Source: Aulostomus chinensis (lineage: Eukaryota > Chordata > Actinopteri > Syngnathiformes > Aulostomidae). From it: DNA of 64,000 bases. The translations under genes were made by a program, and so were the position numbers. This document shows positions 23,433 to 37,100 of this stretch, one piece after another (the first letter of the stretch is position 1; each line of letters starts with the position of its first letter). The notes below the pieces were generated by a model that was not told the origin of the DNA, did no database searches, and worked only from the letters and a program-made list of their open reading frames with translations. The DNA lies in the NCBI GenBank assembly GCA_037954235.1, contig JBBMOA010000013.1, positions 11,639,001 through 11,703,000 of the forward strand, written 5' to 3'.

Positions 23433-23880
23433 GGTTAGCTCTCTGCTAACATTTTAATCATATGTCCCTTGGGATCAAGTGTCTGACTTTATGGTTGTGA
23501 AATCACAGTCAGATTTTGCAGGGACTATGATGCTCAAAACAACTAATCCAGCTTTATTCCAATCAAATTAATAAGTAGTAATGTAGCATTGATAGAGGAG
23601 GTTACTTCTGCTAAGTCCTCCACTAACTTGAATATGAATAAATGAATCATGGGCCCCTTCAGAGGGTCCCCGTGCGATCAGACGACATGGATGACAAGAC
23701 GTAAGAGATCCTTTTATGGAAATTGTGTGATGTTTTTCAGTCTAAAACTGTGCCTTGTTATGGAGCAAACTACGTCTGGTTAGCTCTCTACTAACTCGAA
23801 AGTGGATAAGTTACTTCATCAAACGTCTCTTCTAGACTGTCCAAATGTTATCAGATCAAATGGATAACATTACAGAAGTG
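23433..23880 (+). repeat. Spaced direct repeat of a GGTTAGCTCTCTnCTAAC phrase
   Basis: GGTTAGCTCTCTGCTAAC occurs near 23433 and GGTTAGCTCTCTACTAAC near 23779, with a decayed version (GCTAAGTCCTCCACTAAC) near 23610 between them. Spacing of about 170 bp suggests an old tandem duplication, but the sequence between the phrases is too diverged for me to align. Confidence 0.35.
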
Positions 23881-23899
23881 AAAGGAGTCACTGAGCAGG

Positions 23900-26180
23900 A
23901 GTCGGGTGATGCTCAGATCAGCCCATCAACCTTCAGTCGGCAGCTTGTTTCACAAAATCCTGACGCAGTGGGGAGGAGCACACAAATCAGTGCGCATTTT
24001 CATTAAGTGCGATCTTAGCACACTCCCCCGAGTGCGGGATGAGTCATTAAAGGGATTCCGGTGTAAAAATGTGCCCTATTCATTTTTTTTTTAAGGATAG
24101 AATTTGCATACAGTATATCAACTAATAAATGTTAATTAACTGAGAACATGCAGTTTTCATTTTATGTGATCGTGAATATTTTCATTGATTCTTAAGGAAA
24201 TATGGTATGCAGGCGTACCTGTTCTACATTTGGAAATATTTCCACACAAACAGTACGATGGCTTTTGGATTTGCATCTATGAGAGGAGTGGGCTGCTGGC
24301 TGTGGTGGAGGTCTGCCCTTCCAGATGTCTCCACATATAATCCAGTTTCATGGCTGAATCAGCCTCTTGAACCATCAGTTTTCTATATCACTGGTTTAAT
24401 CACTGGCTGTGACTCTCCAATAAACTCTGCACTGAATTATTCAGTGACTCCACTGACTCGGGTCTTTTACTCAAGTTACACCCTGTATGTGCTATCGTCT
24501 GTAATTACAAATGTTAGGGCTTTGCAAATTAAGTATGAGAACATTCAGCTGCTTTGGGGAAAAAAAAAAGAAAAAAGCTTTTGATCATGGCCTCATATTG
24601 AATATCATCTTCTGAGGAGATAAAGAGCTTAGACTCAGCTGTAAATACATAGTTGGAGCACAGAGGAGGGTGAAGATCAAGTTGCATTATTAGTTAGAAA
24701 TGTGCTATTTCGAGTGTTTGTGTCTTCCAAACAGCATGTGTTAGAGGAAAAAACATTGACACAAAAACCTCGGCTGTGTAAAGCTTAGTTTAGTTCGGTA
24801 GCCTCTGTGTAAAAGGTCATTTCAACCAAGGAAAAGACTTCAGCTGAAAAAAAAGGACAAAATATCTCCCCTCAGAAGTCTTTACAGCATCATTACACAG
24901 TATTTAAAGCTTAAATTACAGTTTTAACATGATTTTAATGATAATCTGACTTGTGATGAGAAGGTTTTAAAGCTTTTTTTTCCCTCCTTCCTCCTATTAG
25001 CTCTGTACACCAGTTTCTGTAATTCGGGCCCAGTTTTGCTCAAGTCTCTTTTTCTTTTCTTATTTTCAGTTATTAAGAAACAACATATACGACACACAAC
25101 CTTTTCCATATGTTGCGTTATTCTCCATCCTAAATATAGAAAAATGTTACATTTTACAAATTTGCAATATTTACATGCCTTTTTTTTTCTCCTTAAGTTC
25201 TTAAACGTGAATACCATATACACGTTTTTTTTTTATAGAAATAATTTTAATCTTGGTAAAATACCAGCGTATCAGATAGTGGCGATCCCAAAAAAATCCA
25301 AAACTGCGCATCGCTAAAACTCATCGATTTTTTTCGACCGCTTTTCTACAACTTGTATCAGCACCAAAAAAAATAGTATAGATTCCTAGCTTATTCCAGA
25401 GGAAGATTCAGGATGCCTGAGGGCAGCAAATCTCTGGATGTAAATGCCTGAGATTCTTCAAAGCTTTACCTGTTTGGGGTGGGGGTGGGGGGGGTTCAGT
25501 GCACGATGTTTTTTCAAGAAAGCCACAGAGATTTAAACACATTTTGACTTAATAACTACACACAATCCTCAAAGGAACTGAAACTGTTAGGAGGGGCAGA
25601 CAGCCGCAGTCTTTGCCATCCCAGGCACGCACACGCTCATGGATTTGTCGTCCCCTTACGCTTAGCCGGAAACGAGGTTAACCAGAAGCAAGTTGATTAC
25701 AGAACTCTGGCATAGGAAGAAACAGAACTGCAGACGGAGAGGGAGAGGAGGCATTCTTAAATCTTCGAAATGGATGTTAGGAAATAAAGGGAGGAAGGAA
25801 AAGACAAGAGACAATTTAGATTACTAAGTTAATCCTTTAATTACCGGATATGCCTACAGCTAAAATGAGAGGTTTCACACATTGCGTTTTACAACTGTGG
25901 AACAATTTCCTCTGCAGAAAGTGTGGTAGACTGCACTGATGATCAAGAGCCATAAACATTAAAATAATGGAGTGTCAGGTTGGCTGGTAATATTGTTTAT
26001 GATGCTGAACAAAACACTACAAATTGAAATTAAGAGCAACTTGCGGCGCACCTCATTGCTCATATTGCAAATGTTATTTTGAGAGCTTTATAATTACAAA
26101 AACACAACAACACAGGGCTCAGCCTACTTCCTGGAGAAATTACAGACAGTCCAAATTGCAAACCAGCGACACCAAATGCA
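23900..26180. other. Unique non-coding sequence, nothing recognised
   Basis: The frame at 24207-24584 (125 codons) has no recognisable domain or splice context. A G-rich stretch, GGGGTGGGGGTGGGGGGGG, lies near 25478-25496. Otherwise I see AT-rich unique sequence. Confidence 0.5.
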
Positions 26181-26181
26181 A

Positions 26182-26209
26182 CCCCCCCCCCCCCACACAC
26201 ACACACACC
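26182..26209. repeat. C13 / (CA)n tract
   Basis: Thirteen C residues abut about seven CA units. Confidence 0.95.
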
Positions 26210-29026
26210 GCCTTCCCGCAACCACTTGTCAACCGCGTCAACCTGCCTCTTCCTGCGTCTGCTCGCATCACAATAATCCCCCCTGCCCCGCCTCCTAAAG
26301 ATCCGGGGGTGAGAATTTGGGGGATGACTCGCTCTATCCAATTAGTGTGACAGATCATGGGGGCTCTTCTGCATCAGACAGAGAATTAGAACGCAACATG
26401 AAGATATGATCCATAACAGGGCTGAGATAAAGCGTCACCTGTTCAACTCTAATTACTGAAACAACTTTCTGATTTAACATCCCGGTAGCACCACGGGTGA
26501 CACGCGGTAAACGCTTAACGATGACAAAACACATGCTAGTTGACTTTGTGTTCATGTTGTTAATGCATTTACAGCCAGCGTTACTCTTGAGATCTCAATC
26601 TCACGTCTCTGGGAAAGGAAGTAGTTGGACTGTTCCTCATTTGCAGTGGTAGAAATACCGTTTGCTTCCTGCCAAGAGAAATTTGCTATACTATTTGTAA
26701 GTTTACTTCTCCATCCGTAGCATTGGTAATTGTGTTCTTTATCCTGGAAGTTCAGCGTGTGTGTCTGTGTGTCCGGGTAATCACCAGAAGCAGAGCTGAA
26801 GCTTCAAACCGGCTCCTCTGTCTGTAGCAGCATGTGAATTCATTAAAGTTACGGACTGGATGAAAAGCACACCTGGCTCAGCCGTCCCTGGCGCCCACAG
26901 AGGCCTCATCTTTGGTGGGGTGTATTTCCACCAGGCTTCATGTTGTGTTCTTGTAGTAGTAGGAGTTTCAGAAAGTCTGACAACCTGTGTGTGTGTTTTT
27001 TTTCCAAGGTGGCACAGCTTACATTTAGAAAGTAAATCAAAGTACAGGAAGAATCTCCAACTTCTGAAAGTGAAGTATTTTTTATCATCGAAGCTTACTT
27101 GATGTTATGTGATGTGAAAATGATTTCAATGGGATTTGTTTGTTGAGTTTTAAATGAGTAGACGGCTAAAGTAAAGTGGCTGCTCGCTGTCACATTTGGA
27201 TCTTTCTCATGACTGGGTAAACTATTATTGCTGTCATGGTTTACTGCCCAACACTGATAAGGAACCCTATGCGTTATGGTCGTGACATCACGGTCTAGCC
27301 TTTGATCCTCAATTCAGGCAGTCATCACTCCCCAAAACAGCAGTTGGACACATCTGGAGGAGGCTGACAAGTCTACACCCACAGTATATCTGATCATGAT
27401 GCAGTCACAACTCACACAATCTCAGAACCCGTCAGCTACGTCTGATGACTCAGCCTCCGAGAACAAAGGCCAGTATTTCGGGCTTCCGGTGTAATCAGTG
27501 GATATCCACTCCAAGGCTTCCTGGTTCTGTCGCTGCTCATTATTTACAGTCTGTAGAGCAACTTGAGACATTTGCATAGAGGTGAAAGATGACGATCAGG
27601 AGCATATTGTTTCAAAGTAGCCTGTTTGCAGTGAGTTAACAATTTAAAACCACAACAACAGCTTTGTTTGATCATCAGACTCAAATCATTTGTTTTGACC
27701 TGGCATTTTGTCATAGCTAGTCAAACAGAAACCAGAAACTTCCCTGTCCGGACATTTTCTCCCTCACCTACAGCTTCTTTATTTATGTAGAATCTGTTCA
27801 AAGAGACGAAACTGAGGTCACAACTGAGACAACAAATTGTATCCAAACAGAAGACATTTTTAGACTGGCAACATATCTATTTATCCTAGTAAAAAAAGAA
27901 AAAGAAAAAAAAGCTTCAAAAGTACCCCTTTTTTAAACGCTGACCTGGCCAAAATGAAATGTCAAGAGCATGTACATTGCACGCGTACCCGAAAAGTAAG
28001 AGTTGCAGGTCAAAAGCCCTCATTCACGCATCAAAAGAAGTTGCAGACAAATGTGTCACAGACGACATCTGTGTGATCCAAGGTAAACATCAAGTATTGG
28101 AGGGTGCTTCGAATGTCTCTGGCTGCGACGTTCTCTAACAACAGGGTTCAAACTGATGATCTGCTAGAAAAGTTCCAAAGTCAGTCAGATTCATCCTCCA
28201 GGCACCAAAGATTTCTCAATCAGGTTTCATTCCAATCTACCTAAACACTGAAGAGACATTTCACCTGAAGCCAAAACCTCAATCAAAAAAGTGGTAGTGG
28301 AGGAGAAGTCAGAGGATTAGCAAAGTTCTCTGGAGACTATCAATATTTGCACACTCCCATTCCAGACAACATCTAAGCACTTGCCACGGAACTTTGTACT
28401 ATCCACACAACTGCGCTGGGGTGGCTAACCATGTTTTCGCACACGTAATGAGCTGTGAAAACACATATGCATATTTCAAATCATATCTAACTACCACCCT
28501 TCCTTTTCTCCTTCCTCCATATTCCCAGGACTTATATCAAATGCCGACTATAATCCATGCATGAGGAGAATAATGAATGTCAAAGCTGTGAGAAATGCAG
28601 ACATGACAACACGATGTCATATGTTCACATGAGGCGAAGACTGGGATTGAGAGGCTTTGGACCTGAAAGAGCAGTGTGACTGAGAATTATGTAGATAAGT
28701 GTGAACCTGTCTGGAAATGAAAGACAGAGCTGGTTATCTGATATGACTTTCCCTCCAAAGCAAACCAAAGCACATCTGAACTCCGCGTGTGTTTAGGGTA
28801 TCAGTCGAAGGCAGAAGCGGCGTTCAGAGGGGGAAACTCATTTCAACCTGAACAGTTTTTTTTTTTTGATTATTCTTGCCATTTTTTTCCCCTCTTCCCC
28901 TTGGTCCCTCATGTTTTCCTGACATCAGAAGTAAAAAGCAGAGACACACTGGTGTGATTTAGCAATGCATGAGCACAGATCTGTTTTGGAAGAAGCTCAG
29001 CTTTCGTTGCTCAAATCATTGCCGTG

Positions 29027-29050
29027 CCCCCACCCCCACCCCCACCCCCA
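29027..29050. repeat. (CCCCCA)n minisatellite-like tract
   Basis: Four near-perfect CCCCCA units. The complementary strand reads (TGGGGG)n and satisfies the G-quadruplex pattern. Confidence 0.9.
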
Positions 29051-30468
29051 TTTCAACTTAATATACCACAAAAATTAAACGAGATTTCTCGATTTAAGAA
29101 AGTAAAAATGACATTGGGAAACATTAACTTTGCCAAATAAAAACAAGGCTTGGGATGTGTGACAGCAGCCACGCTTAACATTCCCACCAGCTAATGCAAC
29201 ATAACAACTCTGATCCGGATGTGTTCCGTCAAACTTCCAGTGACGGCAGCCGGTTCAACAGCTTAGCCTTCTGACTTTAATGAATATTATCCTCTCAGAG
29301 AACGACTCTTGTTGCTCGGCCTTCATCTGTGCATTAAATCACTCCTGTAATCTGCACGTGACTCCTCACCGAGTCATGTGCATTAAGAGTGTTGTCAGTT
29401 TGATAGAACACGTGACACGTGCAACTCTACAGAGCTCAGAAAAGCTGCGCTTTTGGTGACTTTTGTGTATTCAGATCTCCTTGAAGAAAACAAACTTCAT
29501 GATCTCTTCTTTAGATTATGGAGGTTGTTGTCTTGTGATAAGAGATTCGTTTATCTCATCTTCTCAAGACAAAGAACCACTTTTTTTTTGAGATAATGGC
29601 ATTAAAAATGTTTTGTAAGTCTTTATTCACTTTAAACCCTAAAATGGATAAAGGTTAGAGACTCTTTTTTTATTTGCAGATTACCTGTGGACATTTATGA
29701 AGTTACAGTGTTGTAATCAGAAATGATTTTTTTTTTCCTTCGATGGACTGCCGGTTGGCACATAAACAAAAGAAAAACTGCAAACAAAATAATTTGCAAA
29801 CATCTTTTGTACCACAAGTCAAAGAAAAAGAAAACAAACAACAAACAAACAAAAACAACAACAAAAAAAACACAAGCACTTGTCAGCGACCATCATCAAA
29901 AAATAAACCCTACCGAATAAATCGGCTTAAAAATAATAATAATAATAATATGATTACTATGTCATGATTTCAGACATGGAAACAGCCACCAGCTGGGAAT
30001 AAACCCATGTCACTGTAAAAGCCTGTCTCTTTTGTGAACATATCACTATACTTACTGTATACAGTGTATAAATACAAATAGTTAGTTATCAAGGGGAGGA
30101 TTGTAATTGATATAAAGTGGCATGGACGATATGATGACACAGCCCTGGTATTTAATAATAGTTCAGCGTTGCAACAGTGTTGCATTTATTTTTATGCAAT
30201 TATTGTATTTTATAAGGTGCAAGGCAACAACAGACATCGGCCTCCTCTCACCCTCCGTATATCGGCCGCTGTTAAATCCATATCAGTCAACCACTAATAG
30301 TAATGCAGACCAATGTGGAAAACTGTGTTAGGTTTAAAAATGGCACAAGAAAAAGAAGAGCTTCTGCTTAAGAAAGAGATCCAAATACAATAACCTCATC
30401 CTAGAATGGAGCTGGTGTTTCTATTTTTCTCCCAGACAGCCTAATTTCTTTGGCTTTAACAGCAGCGA

Positions 30469-30486
30469 GGCGGCGGCGGCGGCGGC
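30469..30486. repeat. (GGC)6 trinucleotide repeat
   Basis: Six GGC units. There is no reading frame or CpG-rich promoter context around them. Confidence 0.9.
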
Positions 30487-32062
30487 ATCAGAGGAAGAGG
30501 GAGACATAGAACCACACTTGAGCACAGAGCTTGTTCCGCCTTAACCCTGCAGATCAGATGTAATGTTATTGGCTTTAGGCGTCTTTAGGCTCTGACTGCT
30601 GATGCCTACACAATGTAATTCTGCACACCTGTGACAGACAACTCCTTACCTTCTAGCGCTTTAGTCTGGAAAAAGTCAAATGCATTGTGAATTGTCAATA
30701 CTACTTTAGAGAGAGAAGTTCTGCCGTGAACGCCGTGCCAGGGTGTTGATCATGTAACGCAGGAGATCTGGAGGGAGGTGAGGGGAATGAGAAGTTATGA
30801 ATGAGGACACGCTGCTTATTTCCCAGTGGCAAAACTATTACCTCAAAAAGGATAAAGATGGTGATATTCTTTGATTTAGTCCAATAAAAGGCAGTAGTTA
30901 CTCAAACAGAACTCTGGGACCATTTTCCTATTGTGAATCCTTACAGCAGGAGGACGGGTACTTTGATTCTGAATAAAACCACAGAGGCCTTATTTTTCTG
31001 AATAAAAGAAAGTGTTAACAGACAAAACACTGACGGTGCAAAACTTGATGAAAGCCTGGTATGTTTGGTTTTGCTATTGTTTCAAAGTAAAAGCTGTGAG
31101 TAATTTGACTGTACAAGCCAGACTGTCTGCCCCTCCAATAGGTGTGAAATGGTTTAGTCCACCCAAAACCCCTATACCCATGGTTTTGGAGGCGATGCGG
31201 CAATAATGATGTGATGCAAAATCACATTGCCAAAAAGAAAAGCAAGAAAGCAAAGACTTTCAAAATAAAAGTAAGCACAACTAACAAACTTTAACGTTTG
31301 AAGCTATTGTTAATACAACATAAACGTGGCAAATATTAATTAGTATCATAAATTGTTGGAGAGGCAGCAGGTCCTTCATTTGTTGCAAAGCAAGAGAGCA
31401 GGAGAGGAAGGGGGCCATCACTGGGCCCAGAATTGTTGTGCTTCTCCCCTGTTGAGCTCTTTATGAGCGATTCAGATGTGCTGCTCAGGAAGTCCAAGAG
31501 TCACAGTAGATTTTCATTCCACGATTACTGTAACCAAAATGTAAGATATTGCAATATCTATAGAACAATGGATCATAAGAGTAATAATTGTGTTTATTGT
31601 GTAGCTGTAGCTGCAGAACTCACGCCGGGTTGGGAATTAACCACAGGCGACATAAATTTATGTTATATAGCAGCCGGCATCCGGCTGCAGGACCAATGAG
31701 TCGGATAGTTATTGGGTTTTTTTAATTTCATGCTTTTTTCCCCCCTAAATTTCAGTGTATAGTGACACCCCCAATGTGAGGTCTCGTTGAAGATTCATTA
31801 GTCCTCCTAAAAATGTAACGGCAGAAGATCAAGTCTGAGACAATGACTCGTCCCCGAATGAATGCGCTTCCCGTCACTCACAGGGCCGAGAGGCTGCTTG
31901 TGCCGGAGCCTCAGACTCAGCAGGGATCTTCCTTGTGCGCCATTACAGCAGCTGATGATCTCCTGACAGATGATGTGATGAGGTGGGACAGCGCCGCTAT
32001 GCTGCTAATAACGCCTCACCATAAATAGGGGCTGACGAAACGCACAGCCTCGAAAAATGAAA

Positions 32063-32076
32063 GGGGGGGGGGGGGG
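32063..32076. repeat. Poly-G (14)
   Basis: A pure G run. A 17-T run lies at 32408-32424. Confidence 0.95.
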
Positions 32077-32429
32077 ACATGCAGCTGAAGTGCTTGAAGT
32101 TTGATTTCATTTCTTAATTTTCTTCCTAGAAGTCTTGGATGGTTGATGAAGGGATACGGGGCGTGGCTACGAAGGTATACAGATGTGTATATCTGTGTTT
32201 GCCTGTGAGATGACCTGCTTTAGATGCATTTCTTTGGCTTACGGTTAAATAGATTTCTGCTTCATTCTTTCAACATCCTACTAAAAAATAATACCTAGAT
32301 TCGACTCCAACCCAGTCTCCTCTCACTCTACATCCCTCGTACATTTATCATTTGCAAATCACTGTCAGCACAGCAAGGTCTTTGGTGCAGCGGTAACACT
32401 GAGAGGCTTTTTTTTTTTTTTTTTAAGTC

Positions 32430-34080
32430 ACACATTCGCTCACATCTGCAGAAGGGTTGCGGCCACATGTGCGGTACAAAAATTCCTCAAGCTGTCCTTG
32501 AGATTCTCGACACTCGGGCCATTCAATCTGTCACAATGCACCTTGTGAATGCAAAAGAAGAAGAAAAACAAACAAACAATGAAGACAAACTTGGCATGTA
32601 CACTATTTTTTATTGCATATATGTTTCCCTCGACAATAGCAATGGTACCGGCTCTGGGTTTTTCCTCTTCCCTGCCTTCCCAAATCCACAAAGGGCCTTG
32701 ATGGCTACGCTCTACATTACAGAGACAGAAATGGCCTCCACATCCAAGCCGGTAATGTGCCTGAACAATAGCAAAGCATTAGGTGGCTAGAAATAAATAT
32801 ATAAAAAAGTGGCACTTTGTTGCTGTAAATATACCAATAGAATTCCTACTTATGAGGCCTGTCAAACCAATGCCTATAAGGGAAGAAATAATAGTGTTTG
32901 AACAGCAAGAGAGAACATTCTCTTAATGAATATAACTGAGTCAGCAAGTCTTTCTTGTATATACACGCTTAAGAAAAGAGCCTCGGTGACTAACTGCAAT
33001 TAGCCGTTTCTACCAGGAAAATGGGAGGCTTGTAGTACAACAGGCTCACCGAGCATTTGAATGGCGTTTTTGCATAATGGAGTGATATTTATCGTACTTT
33101 TGAAAGACTACTTTAAAAAGAAAGATAAGTACAAATGAACCAATTATTGAATTCAGTTATAATTGCGGTTGAAATTTCGCAAAATCTACTGAAAGGAACC
33201 TTATTGCATTGCTCTCCAGTTTAATATTTTGATTTTCTCGGGAGTATTTACCAACGTTAGTATGCATTTATGATCAAAAAGCTCATGGTTACAGCTCTAC
33301 ATGCCATGACTGCAGCTATTTTTGTCACTGAAAGGGTGTTTGCTTGCAAAGACAAAGATGCACAGATGGTTATAATTTCATTTTAGCCTTTTCTGATGCG
33401 TCAAGGGGTATCAAATCTTAAGGGCTTGTTGACTCAGAGTACAGATGAACCCAGCCCACATCCTAATGGTTACGTTTTCTTACGTCACAGTTTGTGCTGA
33501 ATATGTAAGAAAAAAAGCACGGAAAAAGGGACTTTTTCCACAATATGGTTCCTTTAAATCTAGTAATTAAATATCTTTGGTTTCGCTGTGTGATATATAG
33601 TTACTCAAGGACTCATCAGCGTTTGCCTTCACATCACGTCAAGTGACCCTCAACTCAGATTCTCTGCATGCCCTTGAGAGTGAAACTTCTCTTTACTTCA
33701 TAATACCAGTTAAATACCAGTTAAATGCTGGGTAAGTTCAAACGCATTAGCACAAGGTGTTTCAATCAACCATTAAGCACATTAACTCCTCTTTGAAAAG
33801 GGCAGAAATCACCTCAAGTGAGCATGAAAACTTCTTAAAGGAGATTTTATCGAATATTGCCATTTCTTTTTATTTTTATCTACTTTTCATCTGTTAAATG
33901 TGAAGTATTGAGAAGTCAAGAAAGCCAGAAAAATGTGCCATTGCACCAAATACTAAACAAAAGCCAAGCGCTGCCAGCGAGGTTGCCCACTTTGTTTTGA
34001 ACATCTAAAATCATTTGTTCCTGGAGGTCAGTTTATGAAATGCCTGAACACTACCCTGCTTAGCGTAGCTCAAAGGGTGA

Positions 34081-34111
<31 letters not shown>

Positions 34112-37100
34112 ATGTAAAGTCCGGTAAAAAGCAAAAAAAACCCAAAAACTACGCGTTTCTGTTATTTTAATATTGTGCTTGATTGCTATGGAGGTTTATT
34201 TAGTTTTTTTTTTTTTTACTTGCAGAACACATCTAAAAACAATGAAACTTAAATGACAGGAAAGAAAAACAACAAAGCAGAAACGTCAATTTAAAAGTTG
34301 GTGGTGGATCCATACGTTCCATCAAGGTAACAACTAGCTTCCATGTCTATCAAACAAAAATCTAGCAGCATTAAAAAGAAGTTTGGAAATGTGCTGAGTC
34401 GAAAAAAGCCATTTGTTTTCGTCAGGTTTACATCATTATTCTGTGGTTATTGCGCTTGAGGCTTAGGATTGTTGCAAAGAATTGATGATGTATTAAACTC
34501 AGGGATGTGTGTAACCTTATGGGCCTCGTCATGATCTGTTTTGGAGCGATTGTTAGTGTCAGGAAACACAAAATTAATTTCAGCTATAAATGTGCTCAAT
34601 ATGAGGACAAATCACTGTTTACTGCGCACACTGGATAAAACTGATTGGGATATTAATTACAGCACCGTGAGCTACAACGGAGCTGTAACACAGTGGAACG
34701 GGAGCAAACAACTGAGTGCAAAATAAAGATATTTCACTCAGAATTACATTTCACCGACAGCACTTTCATGTTATTTTCAATAATTTTAAGATCCTCTGGA
34801 CAAGTGACGGAATTGTTAAAACACTTGTCAGATAAAGGCTGATCATATCCACTGAGCTCTGATGTAGTATCAGAGGCTGGGTTTTTATCCCTTTGAAATT
34901 TCATGATGAAACATATCTGATAAAAAAAATACTGTGCCATTATCTATTCAATACCTCAGTGTTTTAGTTCTGTAATTAAATTCACACTTGTAATAAAATA
35001 CTTCGCTCATTATCCTGTCTGAGGCACATAAATTGAGTTTTCAGGGCAAGAGAGTTATATCTACGACACAAAAGAAGTGCAAAAGGTAGCAAATTGAGAT
35101 GATTATTATTATCATTATGACTAGTAATTAGTCTTACGCTATCAAAGTCCAATTGTTGAACTAGTGTTTGGAGGGAATCTGTAGTTGAGCAGAAGAGTTA
35201 CATGAAATTTTCATGATACAAATTTCCTTGACATTTAACCGGTTCTCCTTCCTAAACAAGTCTGCCGCTAAACCACAAGAGCCGACAAGTTCAAGATTTG
35301 GATTTTTTTTTTTAAGAAGTTTTCTTCCCACCTTTTGTGCGTTTATCCGTTATTTTTTTTCCCTGCAGAATTGATGATTTATTCGTGGAAACTCAACTAG
35401 CAAGTCTTGTGATTACAGAGCAAAACGCACCATGTTTGTAACCTGTATTGATCGATTTTTTAAAAATTATTATTACTGTATGCTAAAATATTATGGCCAT
35501 CCCATAAAAAAACTATAATGCACCATTGATTTGTAAAGACCAAAATCCAGAATCGAAACATAAGTTTCAATTTCTGGACAAATGAACCCTATTGATGTTT
35601 TAAGAAACAAAGGTAGCAAACTTGCATTGGTTGGCATTATAAACTCAACAACCATCCCATTCTGTCATCATCAGAGCACCAAAGGAGTTCATTAAATACA
35701 GATAAACTCAACTCATCAATTAGGAAAATTAAGTGTTACTCACTATCAATCTCTCCTGAATTCACCCAAACTATGGTCTTCTGTAATACTCTAGGGAGGA
35801 ATTTTTCGACAATAATTACAAATTTTGGTCAAATAACACGCTGTCACTTGATAATATACAAGTATGGATGCCTTAAATAGTATCCCACGGAGTGTTAATA
35901 TTAATATATCTAAGCTAGAAACTAATCAGGCTGGATGCTCCAGCCAGACCCTGGACACCAGCCTGGCAGGTCCCTGCAGATGGATTACACAAGCACTGCT
36001 GGTTGGACTTATGAATGTTTGTCACTGTTTAAAAGAGCTTTTTGTTCCTGGTCGTGAACGATCAGAGTTGTGATGTCTGGTGGCAACCCAACATCCCCTG
36101 CTCCACTACCCCTCTGGAGGAAAAGACAGATTGCCTATTTCTCCATCACCTGTGCTGGGGCCAAGCCCGTGACACCTGCTGGACCGGCGCAGTTTAGCGC
36201 TCCCCCTGTCATCTAACGTATGGGTCTATTGATGTGCTGTGACTGGGCCGGGCTGATCCTCCCCAACACGCATTACGGCCAGCTGTTGTGTCTCATCTGT
36301 CTCTGTGGTCCCCCTCCTCCCAGTATCTCCGAGCAGACAGTAGACACAGGCGGCTCCACTCACAACCCCCCACCTACCGTCACAACGCCATCATTTCCCA
36401 GCTCCATCACAGCTCTGCAGAGGTACCAGCTTTAATGGAGACTAAAAAGTTGGCGAAAAAAACCTTGGCTCGCTGCAAATAATTGCCGTTGATTGCACTC
36501 GTCTGAGATGCTAATTCTAGGATTTAAGCTTGAGTGATGGTCTGTATGATCACAGGCTGAAGACTTAACAAAGCCACGTAAACAAATACATGCTGCCATG
36601 TGTGACACTGATGATTAAGGTTAAAACAAGAAATCAATGATGATTACGCTAAGTGCAAGAAAACAAATAAAGGACCTTGGCAAACACGTGAATCCAGACT
36701 CATCAAACAATCAGCCAAAGAAAGAAAGAAATAAAGCTGTAGCACACTTGTCATGAGCCAAGTCTGGCGTTGGGCAATTTTGATGCATTCATTAAGAGAT
36801 AAACTCCATCAGGGAGACTCTACCCACCCTGTTGAGAAAGATGAAGGAGACGCCCTTTTCAAAGTTTGAGCCCATGAACCCCTGAAAGGTCTGTTCATGC
36901 CCCTGCCGGCATGAATAATCACCTCCAGCTCCCCTGTAATGTGCTTTGGATGATATATTGGACCACATTTATTACTGCTCCGCTTCCACCTGGCTAGGAG
37001 CAGCAAGTCTTCCATTAATAATATAAAAAAACAGGCCTACATAAGATTCAGCACAGCCAAAGACTACAGGATTAGATCTGCTGTTAAGACTGCATGACCT

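Larger units (their letters stand above)
26210..32062. other. Mostly unique non-coding sequence with a few simple repeats
   Basis: It holds a (CCCCCA)4-like tract at 29027-29050, a (GGC)6 run at 30469-30486, an (AAT)n run at 29932-29949 and short A- or T-rich runs. No exon, RNA gene or mobile element was recognised. Overlapping open frames on both strands at 31012-31206 look fortuitous. Confidence 0.5.

Noticed and set aside
24207..24584. Plus-strand 125-codon frame with hydrophobic stretches
   Set aside because: No family is recognisable, no splice or promoter context is visible, and the length is compatible with chance.
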